Below the pieces are notes generated by a model. It was not told the origin of the DNA. It worked only from the letters and a program-made list of their open reading frames with translations, and searched no databases. A stretch of DNA of 64,000 nucleotides from Paraburkholderia tropica (GTDB lineage: Bacteria; Pseudomonadota; Gammaproteobacteria; Burkholderiales; Burkholderiaceae). Of the stretch, positions 15,650 through 24,999 are shown in pieces. A program made the translations under genes and the position numbers. The DNA is taken from contig NZ_CAJZAR010000065.1 of NCBI RefSeq assembly GCF_914484835.1, forward strand, positions 21,103 through 85,102, in the 5' to 3' direction. Each line of letters starts with the position of its first letter. Position 1 is the stretch's first letter.

Positions 15650-16756
15650 TCAGGAGCGGCGCTGGTGCTTGCGCACCACGAGCCACTTCGGCGAGCGGAA
15701 CCGCACGATGCTCACGTAGAGCCAGACATAGGTGCAGGCGAACACGACCACGAAGCAGAACAGATGCAGCGTGTGGCGCCAGAACAGCGTGGCCGGAATC
15801 ACGGCGATCAGGCACAGCAGCCACAGATACGGCGAGGTCAGCGAATTGCGGCGCGTCAGCTCGCGCGCGGTGTGCGCGCCGACGGCCCAGCGCATCAGAC
15901 GCTTGTAGACCAGCATGTGCAGATGCACACCGTCGGGAATGCCGGGCGACATGCCGCGCACGAACTTCTTCCGGTAAATCGAGAAACAGGTCTCGAAGAT
16001 CGGGTACATGAACAGCAGCACCGGATACCACGCCGACACGTCGCGGTTGCGCATGACGAGCAGGATCGCCAGTTCGGCGAGCATGAAGCCGATGAAGTAC
16101 GCGCCGCCGTCGCCGAGAAAGATCAGGCCCGCCGGGAAGTTCCAGATGAAGAAGCCCATCACCGCGCCCATCATGATCAGCGAGGCCGAGAGCACGACCG
16201 GGTCGTGCACCTGGAACGCCACGTAGGCGAGCGAGGCGAACATCATGAAGGCGACCATCGAGGCGAGGCCGTTGAAGCCGTCGATGATGTTGACGGCGTT
16301 CGCGAGCGCCGCGACGGCCAGCACGGTGATCGCGCACGATATGGCCGCGTAGGAAAGCAGGAAGTCGAGCGGCGGCACGCTGATGCGCGTAACCGCGATG
16401 CCGAGCACGAAATACGCGAGTGCGGCGGCGGCCATCGTGCAGACGAGGCGCGCGAGCGGCGAGACTTTCTTGGTCAGATCCTCGACGAGCCCAGAGCCGA
16501 ACGCGGGCAGCCCGCAGGCGACGATGCCGAGAATGCCGCCCGAAACCGTCGGCCACGCGTGATGCAGCTGCGCGGCCGCCACGACGAGGCCCGCCAGAAT
16601 GCCGGTTCCGCCGATGCGCGGCACGGGCCGCACGTGGAATTTCTGCACGCCCGCGAGATCGGAATCGACCGAAAACCTTTCATGCAGATGCGCGTATCGC
16701 ACGATCAGCAGCGTGACCAGCAGTGAAACGATAAAGCCGAGGGCGAAACTGAGCAT
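15650..16756 (-). CDS. MraY/WecA-like polyprenyl-phosphate sugar-1-phosphate transferase
   Basis: This integral membrane protein of 368 residues has about eleven hydrophobic segments. Conserved cytoplasmic motifs are present: GLVEDLTKKVSP (near residue 88; the first acidic residue is Glu where WecA has Asp), NAVNIIDGFNGLA (near 155), FLGDGGAYFIGF (near 215) and the HxH pair in DGVHLHML (near 275). The family moves a sugar-1-phosphate such as GlcNAc-1-P onto undecaprenyl phosphate, the first step of O-antigen or exopolysaccharide synthesis. It is divergent from the GntR gene and opens the polysaccharide region. The sugar cannot be read from the sequence. Confidence 0.9.
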   Translation of the reverse strand: MLSFALGFIVSLLVTLLIVRYAHLHERFSVDSDLAGVQKFHVRPVPRIGGTGILAGLVVAAAQLHHAWPTVSGGILGIVACGLPAFGSGLVEDLTKKVSPLARLVCTMAAAALAYFVLGIAVTRISVPPLDFLLSYAAISCAITVLAVAALANAVNIIDGFNGLASMVAFMMFASLAYVAFQVHDPVVLSASLIMMGAVMGFFIWNFPAGLIFLGDGGAYFIGFMLAELAILLVMRNRDVSAWYPVLLFMYPIFETCFSIYRKKFVRGMSPGIPDGVHLHMLVYKRLMRWAVGAHTARELTRRNSLTSPYLWLLCLIAVIPATLFWRHTLHLFCFVVVFACTYVWLYVSIVRFRSPKWLVVRKHQRRS

Positions 16757-16944
16757 GAAAGGTGAACGCCGGTCAAAAAGGTTGAATGCGAGATCGAGCG
16801 CGGACGGAAAGCGGGCCGAATCCGCGATTATACAAAGGCGCCGAGGCGGCTCCGCGGGCGCCGGGAGGCCGGTGCACTGACAGACGCACTATTGGAGCGA
16901 GGTCAATACGCAGGCGTGCCGCACTGCCGATAATTTCGCCGATC

Positions 16945-17838
16945 ATGCGCGAAACCAAACTGCTCACTCCTTCTTCGCCGTCAACGCTTGCGAGCGCCGA
17001 TGTGCAAACAAACGCACAGCCCGCCGCGCCGTTGACGCCGCCGCTCGCTTCGTCTGCGCCGCCTGCCGCAGTTTCCGGGTTCTCCTCGTTCTCCACGCTG
17101 TCGCCGACGCCGCTGCGCGCCGCGCCTGGCGGCGCCTCGCGCGCCGATCGCGTCTACGAGAATCTGCGCGAGGACATCTTCGAACTGCGCCTGCTGCCGG
17201 GCGTCTGGCTGACCGAAGCGGCCGTGGCCGCGCGCTTCGCGGTCTCGCGCACGCCTGCGCGCGAAGCGCTGCAACGGCTGCAAGGCGACGGCCTGATGCG
17301 CGGCTACGTGCGCGGCGGGTGGGAAGTCGCGCCCATCGACTTCAGCCGCTTCGACGATCTCTACGAAATGCGCGAGCTGATCGAGACCTTCGCGATCCGC
17401 CGCCTCTGCGAGCGCCACGCGCGCGGCGAGCGTGCGGCGATGCAGGCGCTCGACGCGCTGGGCGCGATCTGGCTCGTGCCGGAGGCGGCGCGTCTGACCG
17501 ATGCGCGGCGCGTGGCGGCGCTCGACGAGGCGTTTCATCTCGCGCTCGTCGACGCCGTGGGCAACGCCGAACTCTCGGCGGCGCTGCGTCGCGTGACCGA
17601 CCGCATCCACGTGGTGCACCGGCTGGGCTTTGTGTACGGCGAGCGCGTCGGCGAAACCTATGCGGAGCACGCCGAACTGCTCGACGCGATCCGCGCGGGG
17701 CGCGCCGGAGCCGCCGTCGAGCTGGCCGAGCGCCACGTGCGGCGCTGCCGTGCCGAGATCTGCCGCCTCGGCGCGCAGCGTCTCGAACTCGCGCGCGACG
17801 CGCTGGCTTACCCGGAAGGGGAAACTGCACAGGGGTGA
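16945..17838 (+). CDS. GntR-family (FadR/FCD subgroup) transcriptional regulator
   Basis: The protein has 297 residues. The first 65 are Ser/Pro/Ala-rich and probably disordered. A winged helix-turn-helix follows (AAVAARFAVSRTPAREALQRL near 95), then an FCD ligand-binding domain (about 140-280) whose metal-binding histidines appear in FHLALVDAVGN, YAEHAELLDAI and ERHVRRC. FCD regulators answer organic acids, usually as repressors. The ATG at 16945 is the first reasonable start after the region opposite the transferase promoter. It is divergent from the WecA-like gene and convergent with the glycosidase. The target is not evident. Confidence 0.88.
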   Translation: MRETKLLTPSSPSTLASADVQTNAQPAAPLTPPLASSAPPAAVSGFSSFSTLSPTPLRAAPGGASRADRVYENLREDIFELRLLPGVWLTEAAVAARFAVSRTPAREALQRLQGDGLMRGYVRGGWEVAPIDFSRFDDLYEMRELIETFAIRRLCERHARGERAAMQALDALGAIWLVPEAARLTDARRVAALDEAFHLALVDAVGNAELSAALRRVTDRIHVVHRLGFVYGERVGETYAEHAELLDAIRAGRAGAAVELAERHVRRCRAEICRLGAQRLELARDALAYPEGETAQG

Positions 17839-17943
17839 GCGCGCGATGCGTGTCAAACGTATCAAAGCCCACGCACCGCGTCAGCGAATTTCAATTTAGT
17901 TTGCCATCCGAACTAATGAATTAGGCTGACGAATTGAGCGCAT

Positions 17944-19260
17944 TCAGGTTCCCGGCCGATCGGCGGGCGTAATCTCCAGCAGGATCACGTGGTCGGGCAC
18001 ATTCACCGTGAGTTGCCGCTGATCGCGATGCGTGGTCAGCGGTTCCGCCGACACCATCGGATCGTACACATCCACGCGGCGCGCGTTCGCTCCGAAATCC
18101 AGTTTCACCGGCGCGGGCGGACTCTCCAGCGGCGTGCCATTCGCGCGGTCCCAGATCAGCGTTTCATTCCAGAGCGCGAGCACGAAGCGGCCGTCCTTTT
18201 TCTTCAGCAGAAAGCTGTTCGCCGAAACCGGCATATCGCTGAGCGTATAGGTCAGCGTATCGCGCGCGGCCGCACTCGCGCGATGCGGCGTAGTCGTGTT
18301 GAGAATCGTCGTGAGATTGCGGATTGAATGCGCGACCCGTTTCGGGCTGTTGTCGTTGCGGAACATGCCGTAATGCATTTCGGCATTCTTGTTTTGCGGA
18401 TCGGGTTTCTGGTCGAGCAATTCGTAGACGAAAAGCCGCTTCACGCCGGCCGCCGCCGCATCCATATAGCCGTTGAGCACGCCTTTGGCCTGCGTCGGTT
18501 CGTCCACGCCCAGCATGTACCAGCCCGATTGCGGCATCGAAAAATAACCGAACTCGGTGACGACGACCGGCAATTCGAACTTCTTGACCGAGCCGAGCGC
18601 GGCGGGCAGCCAGCGATCGCCGTTCGCGTTGTAGCTCGGCTGTTCGCCGTTTTGCGGATAGAAGTGGGTATTCGAATAATCGGCGGAACTCGCGCGCGTG
18701 TCGACCAGCTTCGGGTCATAACCGGTCAGGTCGTAGACCGGTACGCCCGCGAGCGCGGACGCGTTGCGCACGCGCGAGTAGATCTCGCGCTGCAAGGCGA
18801 GTCCGGCGGCAGCGCCCTTCAGGCCGTTGTAAGTCACGGGAAAGTTATCGACCTCGTTGAAGCCCTCGATCGACACGACGCTGCCCGGCACGGCCGTATT
18901 CAAGGCCACCGCCTGGTCGATCGCCTGGTCGATGTTCGTGCGCATGAGGAAATTGAATTTGACGCCGCGGCGCGCGAGATACACATAGTTGTCGAACGGC
19001 GGTGTGCCGGTCGGCATCATGTCGCGAACGTGGCGAATGCCGAGCCAGGCGAGATCGTCGGCGACGTTGTGCACGTTCACGTACGCGCCATCGGTGTAAT
19101 TGACGTGCGTGTTGACCGCGAGCGTGTCGATGAAATCCTGCGCGGGCATGGCGCGCACCGCGTCGGCGTGCGCGGCCGATCCGCCGAGGCTCGCGGCAAG
19201 GCCGGCAACGAGACTGAAGGCGGCGAGCGGCGGGCGGGCGGCGGCCAGAGAGAGCTTCAC
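17944..19260 (-). CDS. secreted clan GH-A glycoside hydrolase-like protein of the exopolysaccharide locus
   Basis: This 438-residue protein has a Sec signal peptide ending near SAAHADA. The catalytic domain shows VSIEGFNEVDNF, with the Asn-Glu acid/base pair of clan GH-A, and later VVVTEFGYF, with the nucleophile glutamate. A C-terminal beta-rich part (about 340-438) follows. Start: GTG at 19260, preceded by GCGAGGAATCC, with the signal peptide beginning there; no ATG fits as well. Polysaccharide clusters often carry an endoglycosidase that trims or edits the polymer, and a divergent position beside the priming transferase suggests that here. The substrate and family number are unknown. Confidence 0.8.
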   Translation of the reverse strand: MKLSLAAARPPLAAFSLVAGLAASLGGSAAHADAVRAMPAQDFIDTLAVNTHVNYTDGAYVNVHNVADDLAWLGIRHVRDMMPTGTPPFDNYVYLARRGVKFNFLMRTNIDQAIDQAVALNTAVPGSVVSIEGFNEVDNFPVTYNGLKGAAAGLALQREIYSRVRNASALAGVPVYDLTGYDPKLVDTRASSADYSNTHFYPQNGEQPSYNANGDRWLPAALGSVKKFELPVVVTEFGYFSMPQSGWYMLGVDEPTQAKGVLNGYMDAAAAGVKRLFVYELLDQKPDPQNKNAEMHYGMFRNDNSPKRVAHSIRNLTTILNTTTPHRASAAARDTLTYTLSDMPVSANSFLLKKKDGRFVLALWNETLIWDRANGTPLESPPAPVKLDFGANARRVDVYDPMVSAEPLTTHRDQRQLTVNVPDHVILLEITPADRPGT

Positions 19261-19769
19261 GGCGGATTCCTCGCAGGATGCGGTTTGCCGACATTCTGCT
19301 GCGCAATGGCCGCCTGAGTGTGTGCGTCGGCGAACGGATCGGCATTCCGCAGAGGATTGAATCGCGCGCGTCGTTCGATGTGTCGTCAAGCGAACGGCAC
19401 GCGGAAATAATTGCGTCGCGAATAATACGGATTCCTATTAAATGGAATAAACCGGACTGAACGATCGCAGCGGGGCGCGAAAACACGCGGCGATATGTGC
19501 GAGACCGTACATATCGCATTGGCTGCGCGTGGCGTGCTACAGGGCATGGGCGCGTCGCGATGACGAGGCAGCCACGATCACAAATCGTTGGTGGGATTGC
19601 GCACGGTTTGGCGGTTGTACACACCTTAATGTGTTGTCGTGGCCAGGCGGGGTGGGCGAGGTACGCGCCTGCAATACCCGGGGCACAGAGAGAGCGTGCG
19701 TTCGCTCTCCGAGGACGACCACGTCAGACCCAAAACGTCTGATGAACACGACACGCACTGGGGTAGGAC
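19261..19769. other. intergenic region upstream of the exopolysaccharide operon
   Basis: About 510 bases between divergent genes. A local AT-rich stretch (19405-19455) contains the dyad ATTCC-N8-GGAAT at 19431-19448, and a short ACAC-N6-GTGT dyad lies near 19620. No convincing hexamer pair was found. Open frames here have no supported start or domain. It most likely holds the main promoter of the operon. Confidence 0.45.
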
Positions 19770-20885
19770 ATGTCAGATCTAACGCAAGGGCCTCAGCTGA
19801 CACAAGGATCACAGCTGACGCAACGGTCGCAACTGACGCAACGCACGGTCGACGTGGTGCTGATCGTGCTGGGCGCCGTTTGCGCCGTACACCTGAACCT
19901 GAATTTCACGCAGATCGGCGCGGCGCATCATCCCGATCCGACGTTGGTGGCGTTCTGCGCGGCGCTTGCGCTTTCGGTGTTTCCGGCTTGCGGCACGTAT
20001 GGCTCGCGTGGCAGCCGCTCGATTTTCAGCGTCGCGGGACGCACGGCGCTCGCGTGGCTCGCCGTGCAGCTCTGCGGCCTCGTGCTGCTTTACGCGATTC
20101 ATCACGATCATCTGCTGCAATTGCCGTGGTTTATTTACTGGACGCTGACGACCGGCATTTCGCTGATGGCGTCGCACACGCTGTTCTTTTCGGAGTTCAG
20201 CGTGCTGCGTCTCACGCGCGCCTGGTGGCATCGCGAACCGATCGAACTGGAAATGGGCTCGGTGCGCGCCGCCGTGGTCGGCCACGCGCTCAAGCGCATG
20301 TTCGACATCGTGGCCGCGCTGAGCGCGCTGATTCTGCTGTCGCCGCTGCTGCTCGGCGTGGCGCTGCTGGTCAAGCGCGATGGCGGCAAGGCGCTCTATG
20401 GCCATATGCGCGTGGGGCGTCATGGCAAGAAGTTCCGATGCCTGAAATTCCGCTCGATGGTGATGAATTCCGAGCAGGTGCTCAAGGATCTGCTCGAACG
20501 CGATCCCGAAGCGCGCGCCGAATGGGAACGCGAATTCAAACTCAAGAACGATATTCGCGTGACGCGCATCGGCCGCTTTCTGCGCCATTCGAGTCTCGAC
20601 GAATTGCCGCAACTCTGGAACGTACTGCGCGGCGAAATGAGTTTCGTCGGTCCGCGCCCGATCATCGATCAGGAACTCGAACGCTACGGCGACGCGCGCA
20701 AGTATTACCTGATGGCGACGCCGGGCATCACGGGACTCTGGCAGGTGAGCGGCCGCAACGATATCGATTACGCGACGCGCGTCTCGCTCGATGTCTTTTA
20801 CGTCATGAACTGGACCTTCCGCCGCGATATCGGAATTCTGTTTAAAACGTTTTTCGTCGTGATTCGCGGCAGTGGCGCGTATTGA
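19770..20885 (+). CDS. priming sugar transferase (bacterial sugar transferase family)
   Basis: The protein has 371 residues. It starts with four copies of a six-residue repeat (LTQGPQ, LTQGSQ, LTQRSQ, LTQRT), then four membrane helices (about 25-140), and the catalytic part with KRMFDIVAALSALILLSP, GRHGKKFRCLKFRSM and SSLDELPQLWNVLRGEMSF, and near the end PGITGLWQVSGRND. It puts a hexose-1-phosphate on undecaprenyl phosphate to start each repeat unit. It is shorter than WbaP/WcaJ relatives (about 460-480), with little between the helices and the catalytic part. The start follows GGGGTAGGAC. First gene of the polysaccharide operon; the sugar is unknown. Confidence 0.92.
   Translation: MSDLTQGPQLTQGSQLTQRSQLTQRTVDVVLIVLGAVCAVHLNLNFTQIGAAHHPDPTLVAFCAALALSVFPACGTYGSRGSRSIFSVAGRTALAWLAVQLCGLVLLYAIHHDHLLQLPWFIYWTLTTGISLMASHTLFFSEFSVLRLTRAWWHREPIELEMGSVRAAVVGHALKRMFDIVAALSALILLSPLLLGVALLVKRDGGKALYGHMRVGRHGKKFRCLKFRSMVMNSEQVLKDLLERDPEARAEWEREFKLKNDIRVTRIGRFLRHSSLDELPQLWNVLRGEMSFVGPRPIIDQELERYGDARKYYLMATPGITGLWQVSGRNDIDYATRVSLDVFYVMNWTFRRDIGILFKTFFVVIRGSGAY
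19779..19847 (+). repeat. 18-bp in-frame tandem repeat at the 5' end of the sugar transferase gene
   Basis: About 3.7 copies of an 18-base unit (consensus CTGACGCAACGGTCGCAA) encode the LTQxxQ hexapeptide repeats. Copies differ mostly at third positions. A gain or loss of one unit keeps the frame and would change the length of the cytoplasmic head. Confidence 0.85.
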
Positions 20886-21059
20886 GCCTGGTATCGAGAT
20901 TGATATCGAGCGGGATTGAAGCGCATATCGACATTGGGAACACCGGCTTCGGGAAACGGCTTCAGCAGGGGAAATGAGTGGCGCGCTTGCGCCAGGCGGA
21001 CCAGGTATCCGCGTCACACGGAATGACGCGGAACATGGGCAACGGATGGGGGTAGGTCA

Positions 21060-22280
21060 ATGGAAACGAACGCGAAGAAATCGATCGCCGCGGGCGCGTT
21101 GCGTCGCGCGGGCTTATGGGTTGCCTGCCTGACGATGGCCGGGCTGGGCGGCTGCGCGCTTGCGCCGGGCATGACGTACGCGCCCGCGGCCGGCGCGTCG
21201 ACTGTGGCGGACACGGGCGCCGCGCACACCGGCGCAGCGCCGGGCTCGGGCGTGCCCGACAGCGTGGTGGCCAAGGGCATCGCGGGCGCGCCGTCCGGCA
21301 CGCTCGTCGAGATCACGCGCGACCTGGTGACGAAGGAAGCGGCAGCGCGTCCCACGGGCATTCCCGACGACGTGCACAAGCTGTTCTCCAAAGCCACGCC
21401 GTACCAGATCGGCCCAGGCGACATTCTCAGCATCGTGGTCTGGGACCACCCCGAACTCAATCTGCCCATGTCGGGCGGCGGCGGCGACGGCAGCGGTACC
21501 GGCGCGAGTTCGGTGTCGTCGGGTTATACCGTCGATACCGATGGCTTCATTCAGTACGCGTATATCGGGCCGCTGAAAGTCGAGGGCCTGTCCGAAATGG
21601 GCGTGCGCGATGCGCTCGCGGACAAGCTCACGAAATACGTGCGCAAGCCGCAGGTCACGGTGCGGATCCAGACCTATCGCAGCAAGCGCGTCTATCTGGA
21701 CGGCGAGGTGAAAACGCCGGGCGTCGAAGTGCTCAACGACCGGCCGATGACGCTGCCCGAAGCGATCAATCGCGCGGGCGGCTTCACGAGTAATGCCGAT
21801 CGCTCGCAGGTCGCGGTCACGCGCGGCGATTCGACGGTGGTCGTCGACATGCCGGAAATGATCCGCAAGGGCTTCAATCCCGACCGCATCATTCTGCGCG
21901 ACGGCGATCTCGTGCGCGTCTTCGGGCAGGCCGACAGCAAGGTATTCGTGGTGGGCGAAGTCGAGCGCCCCGGCGGCGTGATGTTCAATAACGGCCACAT
22001 GTCGCTCAACGAAGCGCTCGGCAACGCAGGGGGGATCAACCAGTCGTCGGGCGACGCGTCGCAGGTCTATGTCGTGCGCGGGCGCGACACGAGCCAGCCG
22101 ACGGTGTTCCATCTCGACGCGAGCAGTGCGTCGGCGATGGCGACGGCCGACTCGTTCCAGCTCAAGCCGAACGATGTGGTGTTCGTCGATACGTCTTCAC
22201 TCGTGAAGTGGAGCCGTGTCATCAGCCTGATATTGCCGACGACGCAGGCCGCGGCGGCAACCCGCGCGGTCGGCTACTGA
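21060..22280 (+). CDS. outer-membrane polysaccharide export lipoprotein (Wza/OPX family)
   Basis: The protein has 406 residues with a lipoprotein signal peptide; the lipobox LGGC puts Cys32 at the mature N-terminus. A poly-export domain begins around YQIGPGDILSIVVWDHPELN (near 118). Two SLBB domains follow: VYLDGEVKTPGVEVLNDRPM and VFVVGEVERPGGVMFNNGHM. OPX proteins form the outer-membrane channel for exopolysaccharide and work with the next gene's product. A C-terminal hydrophobic helix (VISLILPTTQAAAATR) could cross the outer membrane as in Wza. A GGGGTAGGTCA motif precedes the ATG, similar to the motif before the sugar transferase. Confidence 0.93.
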   Translation: METNAKKSIAAGALRRAGLWVACLTMAGLGGCALAPGMTYAPAAGASTVADTGAAHTGAAPGSGVPDSVVAKGIAGAPSGTLVEITRDLVTKEAAARPTGIPDDVHKLFSKATPYQIGPGDILSIVVWDHPELNLPMSGGGGDGSGTGASSVSSGYTVDTDGFIQYAYIGPLKVEGLSEMGVRDALADKLTKYVRKPQVTVRIQTYRSKRVYLDGEVKTPGVEVLNDRPMTLPEAINRAGGFTSNADRSQVAVTRGDSTVVVDMPEMIRKGFNPDRIILRDGDLVRVFGQADSKVFVVGEVERPGGVMFNNGHMSLNEALGNAGGINQSSGDASQVYVVRGRDTSQPTVFHLDASSASAMATADSFQLKPNDVVFVDTSSLVKWSRVISLILPTTQAAAATRAVGY

Positions 22281-22336
22281 TCCCCGCATGAATGCGAAGC
22301 GCGCCATTGGGCGCCTTCGTCACGGAGAGGATAAAA

Positions 22337-24577
22337 ATGAATCAGCGTGACTATTTGCTTGACGGGCCGGCCGACGCGATGATGCCGATCGCGCCCGAAA
22401 GCGGGCATATGGGCAATCTGCTCGATACGCTCTATGCGGGCCGCAAAACGATCCTCGCTGCCACGATCGTGTGCACGCTCGTCGGTTGCGTGTATGCGTT
22501 GCTGGCGGCGCCGGTCTATGAATCGGACATGCTGATCCAGGTGGAGCAAAATCCGAACGCCGCGAAGTCGGCGCTGGCCGATTTGTCTTCGCAATTCGCG
22601 GTCAAGACCGAGGCGTCGGCGGAAATGGAAGTGTTGCGTTCGCGGATGGTCGTGTCGGCCGCCGTCGACGCGACCAAGCTGTATATTCATGCGTCGCCGC
22701 GCTATTTTCCGGTCGTGGGCCGCTGGGCCGCGCAGCATCTGAATCTGTCGGGCTGGTCCGGCTGGGGCGGCTACGCATGGGGTGACGAAGCGATCGACGT
22801 GCCCCGTTTCGACGTGCCGGCGCGCCTGCAAGGCCGGCCTTTCGTGCTGACCTACCAGGGCGAAGGCGCGTACACGCTGACCTTCGGCGGCAACACGCTC
22901 GAAGGCAAGGTGGGCCAGCCGCTGCACGCGGAGGTGGTGGGCGGCACGATCGATCTGCTCGTGAACCGCATCGAAGGCCAGACCGGCACGGTTTTCAGTC
23001 TCTCGCGCAGTTCCGAGCTGAGCGCGATCCAGCAACTCCAGACGTCGCTGGCCATTTCGGAAAAAGGTAAGGAATCCGACGTGATCGGCGTCGCGCTCGA
23101 TGGCGACGATCCGGTGCTGACGAGCACGATTCTCAACGCGATCGGCAACGAGTACATCCGGCAGAACGCGCAGCGCACCCAGGAAGAAGCGCAAAAGTCG
23201 ATCGCCTTTCTCGACAAGCAATTGCCGCAACTGAAAGACCAGCTCGAAAAAGCCGAGAACGAATACAACACGTTCCGCTCCGAGCATGGCGCCGTGAATC
23301 TGGGCGCCGAAGCGACGTCGCTGCTGCAGAGTTCGGCGCTGGCACAGAGCCGCCTCGCCGATCTGCGCCAGCAGCGCGCGCAATTGCTGGCCCGTTTTAC
23401 CGACGACAACCCCGCCGTGGTCGCCATCAACGGGCAAATCTCGGAAGCCGAAAAGGCGATGGTCGAACTCGCGGGACAGACGCGCGCCTTGCCGCCGCTC
23501 GAACAGCATCTCGTGCGGCTGCAACGCGAAGTGACCGTCGACACCAACATCTACACGAACCTGCTGAACAATCGCGAGCAGATGCGTCTGCTCAAGGCGG
23601 GTCGCGTGTCGAACGTGCGCATGATCGACGCGGCGGTGCCGTCGGAAGGCCCGATTCGCCCGAAGCGTGCGGTGCTGGTGATCGCGGCGTTCTTCACGGG
23701 GCTGTTCGTGGGCGCGGCGATCGTGCTGGTGCGTCATCGCCTCAAGCGCGGCGTGTCGATGGTCGACGAAATCGAAGTGGGCACGGGTCTCGCGGTGTTC
23801 GCGGCGGTGCCGCGCAGCCGACTGCAACACACGCTCACGCGCCGCGTGCCGAACGGCGCGCCCGGCGCGAACACCGTGCTCGCGCATACGGCGGCCTTCG
23901 ATGCCGCGGTCGAAAGCCTGCGCAGTTTCCGCAGCGCGCTCGAATATTCGCTCGCGAATGCGTCGAATCATGTCGTGCTGCTCGCGGGACCGACGCCGAT
24001 GGTCGGCAAGTCGTTCGTCTCGGTGAATCTCGCGGCCGTGTTCGGCGCCTCGGGCAAGCGCGTGCTGCTGATCGACGCCGACTTGCGGCGCGGCTCGCTG
24101 AATCTGCACACGGGCGTGCCGAGCAGCCCCGGCCTGACCGATGTCGTCGATTACCTGCAGGACTACGATCAGGTCGTGCATCGCCAGGTGATGCCGGGCG
24201 TCGACTTCGTGGCGACGGGCGGCTATGTGACCAACGCCAGCGAACTGCTGCGCCAGGACAGCTTCAAGGATTTCGTGGACTGGGCCAACGAGGCCTACGA
24301 CCTCGTGCTGATCGACGCGCCGCCGGTATTGCCGGTCGCGGACGCGGGCATCATCGGCCAGCTCGCGGGCACGGTGTTCGTGATCGCGCGCCAGGGCACC
24401 ACCAGCGTGGCGGAATTGCGCGAGTCCGTGCGCCGCTTCGAGCAGGTTGGCGTGCCGATTCGCGGCGTGATCTTCAACGACATGACGGCGCGTCCTGGCC
24501 GCTACGGCGATGCGTATGCGTCATACGGTTATTCGAGCCACGGCTTCGCGAAGGATGCGGGGATGACGCAGCGTTGA
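22337..24577 (+). CDS. polysaccharide co-polymerase / BY-kinase (Wzc type)
   Basis: This 746-residue protein has an N-terminal Wzz domain with a membrane helix (about 35-55), a long periplasmic coiled part (about 250-400), a second helix (about 455-478) and a cytoplasmic tyrosine kinase. The kinase has Walker A GPTPMVGKSF (Lys558), Walker A' VLLIDADLRRG and Walker B LVLIDAPP, and ends in a short tyrosine cluster (RYGDAYASYGYSS). BY-kinases control polymer length by autophosphorylation of such tails. The ATG at 22337 is preceded by GGAGAGGATAAAA. It follows wza-like in the operon; a terminator comes after it. No partner phosphatase gene is seen. Confidence 0.93.
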   Translation: MNQRDYLLDGPADAMMPIAPESGHMGNLLDTLYAGRKTILAATIVCTLVGCVYALLAAPVYESDMLIQVEQNPNAAKSALADLSSQFAVKTEASAEMEVLRSRMVVSAAVDATKLYIHASPRYFPVVGRWAAQHLNLSGWSGWGGYAWGDEAIDVPRFDVPARLQGRPFVLTYQGEGAYTLTFGGNTLEGKVGQPLHAEVVGGTIDLLVNRIEGQTGTVFSLSRSSELSAIQQLQTSLAISEKGKESDVIGVALDGDDPVLTSTILNAIGNEYIRQNAQRTQEEAQKSIAFLDKQLPQLKDQLEKAENEYNTFRSEHGAVNLGAEATSLLQSSALAQSRLADLRQQRAQLLARFTDDNPAVVAINGQISEAEKAMVELAGQTRALPPLEQHLVRLQREVTVDTNIYTNLLNNREQMRLLKAGRVSNVRMIDAAVPSEGPIRPKRAVLVIAAFFTGLFVGAAIVLVRHRLKRGVSMVDEIEVGTGLAVFAAVPRSRLQHTLTRRVPNGAPGANTVLAHTAAFDAAVESLRSFRSALEYSLANASNHVVLLAGPTPMVGKSFVSVNLAAVFGASGKRVLLIDADLRRGSLNLHTGVPSSPGLTDVVDYLQDYDQVVHRQVMPGVDFVATGGYVTNASELLRQDSFKDFVDWANEAYDLVLIDAPPVLPVADAGIIGQLAGTVFVIARQGTTSVAELRESVRRFEQVGVPIRGVIFNDMTARPGRYGDAYASYGYSSHGFAKDAGMTQR

Positions 24578-24627
24578 GAGGGGATTCAAGGCCGGCGTGA
24601 TGCGCCGGTCGTGAACGTTAGACGAAC

Positions 24628-24660
24628 AAGCCCACCACGGTTAGCCGGGTGGGCTTTTTC
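24628..24660 (+). terminator. terminator after Wzc-type kinase
   Basis: AAGCCCACC and GGGTGGGCTT pair around a 9-base loop, followed by TTTTTC. It ends the first exopolysaccharide transcript on the plus strand. Confidence 0.9.
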
Positions 24661-24999
24661 TATTGGGTGAATGCGGTGATGAGTTTGAAAGCGCAGAACG
24701 CATCGTCACGCCCTGTGTGTCCGACTTTCGCCTGGCGCGCGCTTATCGATATGAAGAATCGCTTCGCGAACTGATGCGTCGTTGACCGCACGATTCAACG
24801 ACTGACGCGTTGTATTGCGATGTGCAGCACGTCGACTCGTCCGCACAAAGCGTCGCTCGACAATTCGCGTCGATCGCTTCTGAACATCGCACGCGAACGT
24901 AAAAAAGCCCGACGTACAACACGTCGGGCTTTTCAAAACGGACCTATCGTCGGATTAAATTGCGGCTTTCCGCTACGCCAATACGCTGTGCGAAAAGCT
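24661..24999. other. intergenic region before acyltransferase
   Basis: No supported gene. Apart from the hairpin at 24901-24934 it shows no repeat or clear signal. One open frame on the minus strand (24706-24936) was judged spurious. Confidence 0.4.
24901..24934 (-). terminator. terminator of acyltransferase gene
   Basis: AAAAAAGCCCGACGT and ACGTCGGGCTTTT form a long perfect stem with a 5-base loop. Minus-strand transcripts of the acyltransferase gene ending at 25000 would run into the TTTTTT side. Confidence 0.88.

Noticed and set aside
19431..19448. ATTCC-N8-GGAAT dyad as a regulator site
   Set aside because: No matching known operator, and such short dyads arise by chance; kept only as a note on the intergenic region.
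24706..24936. 76-residue minus-strand frame between two terminators
   Set aside because: Overlaps the terminator hairpin and has no features.
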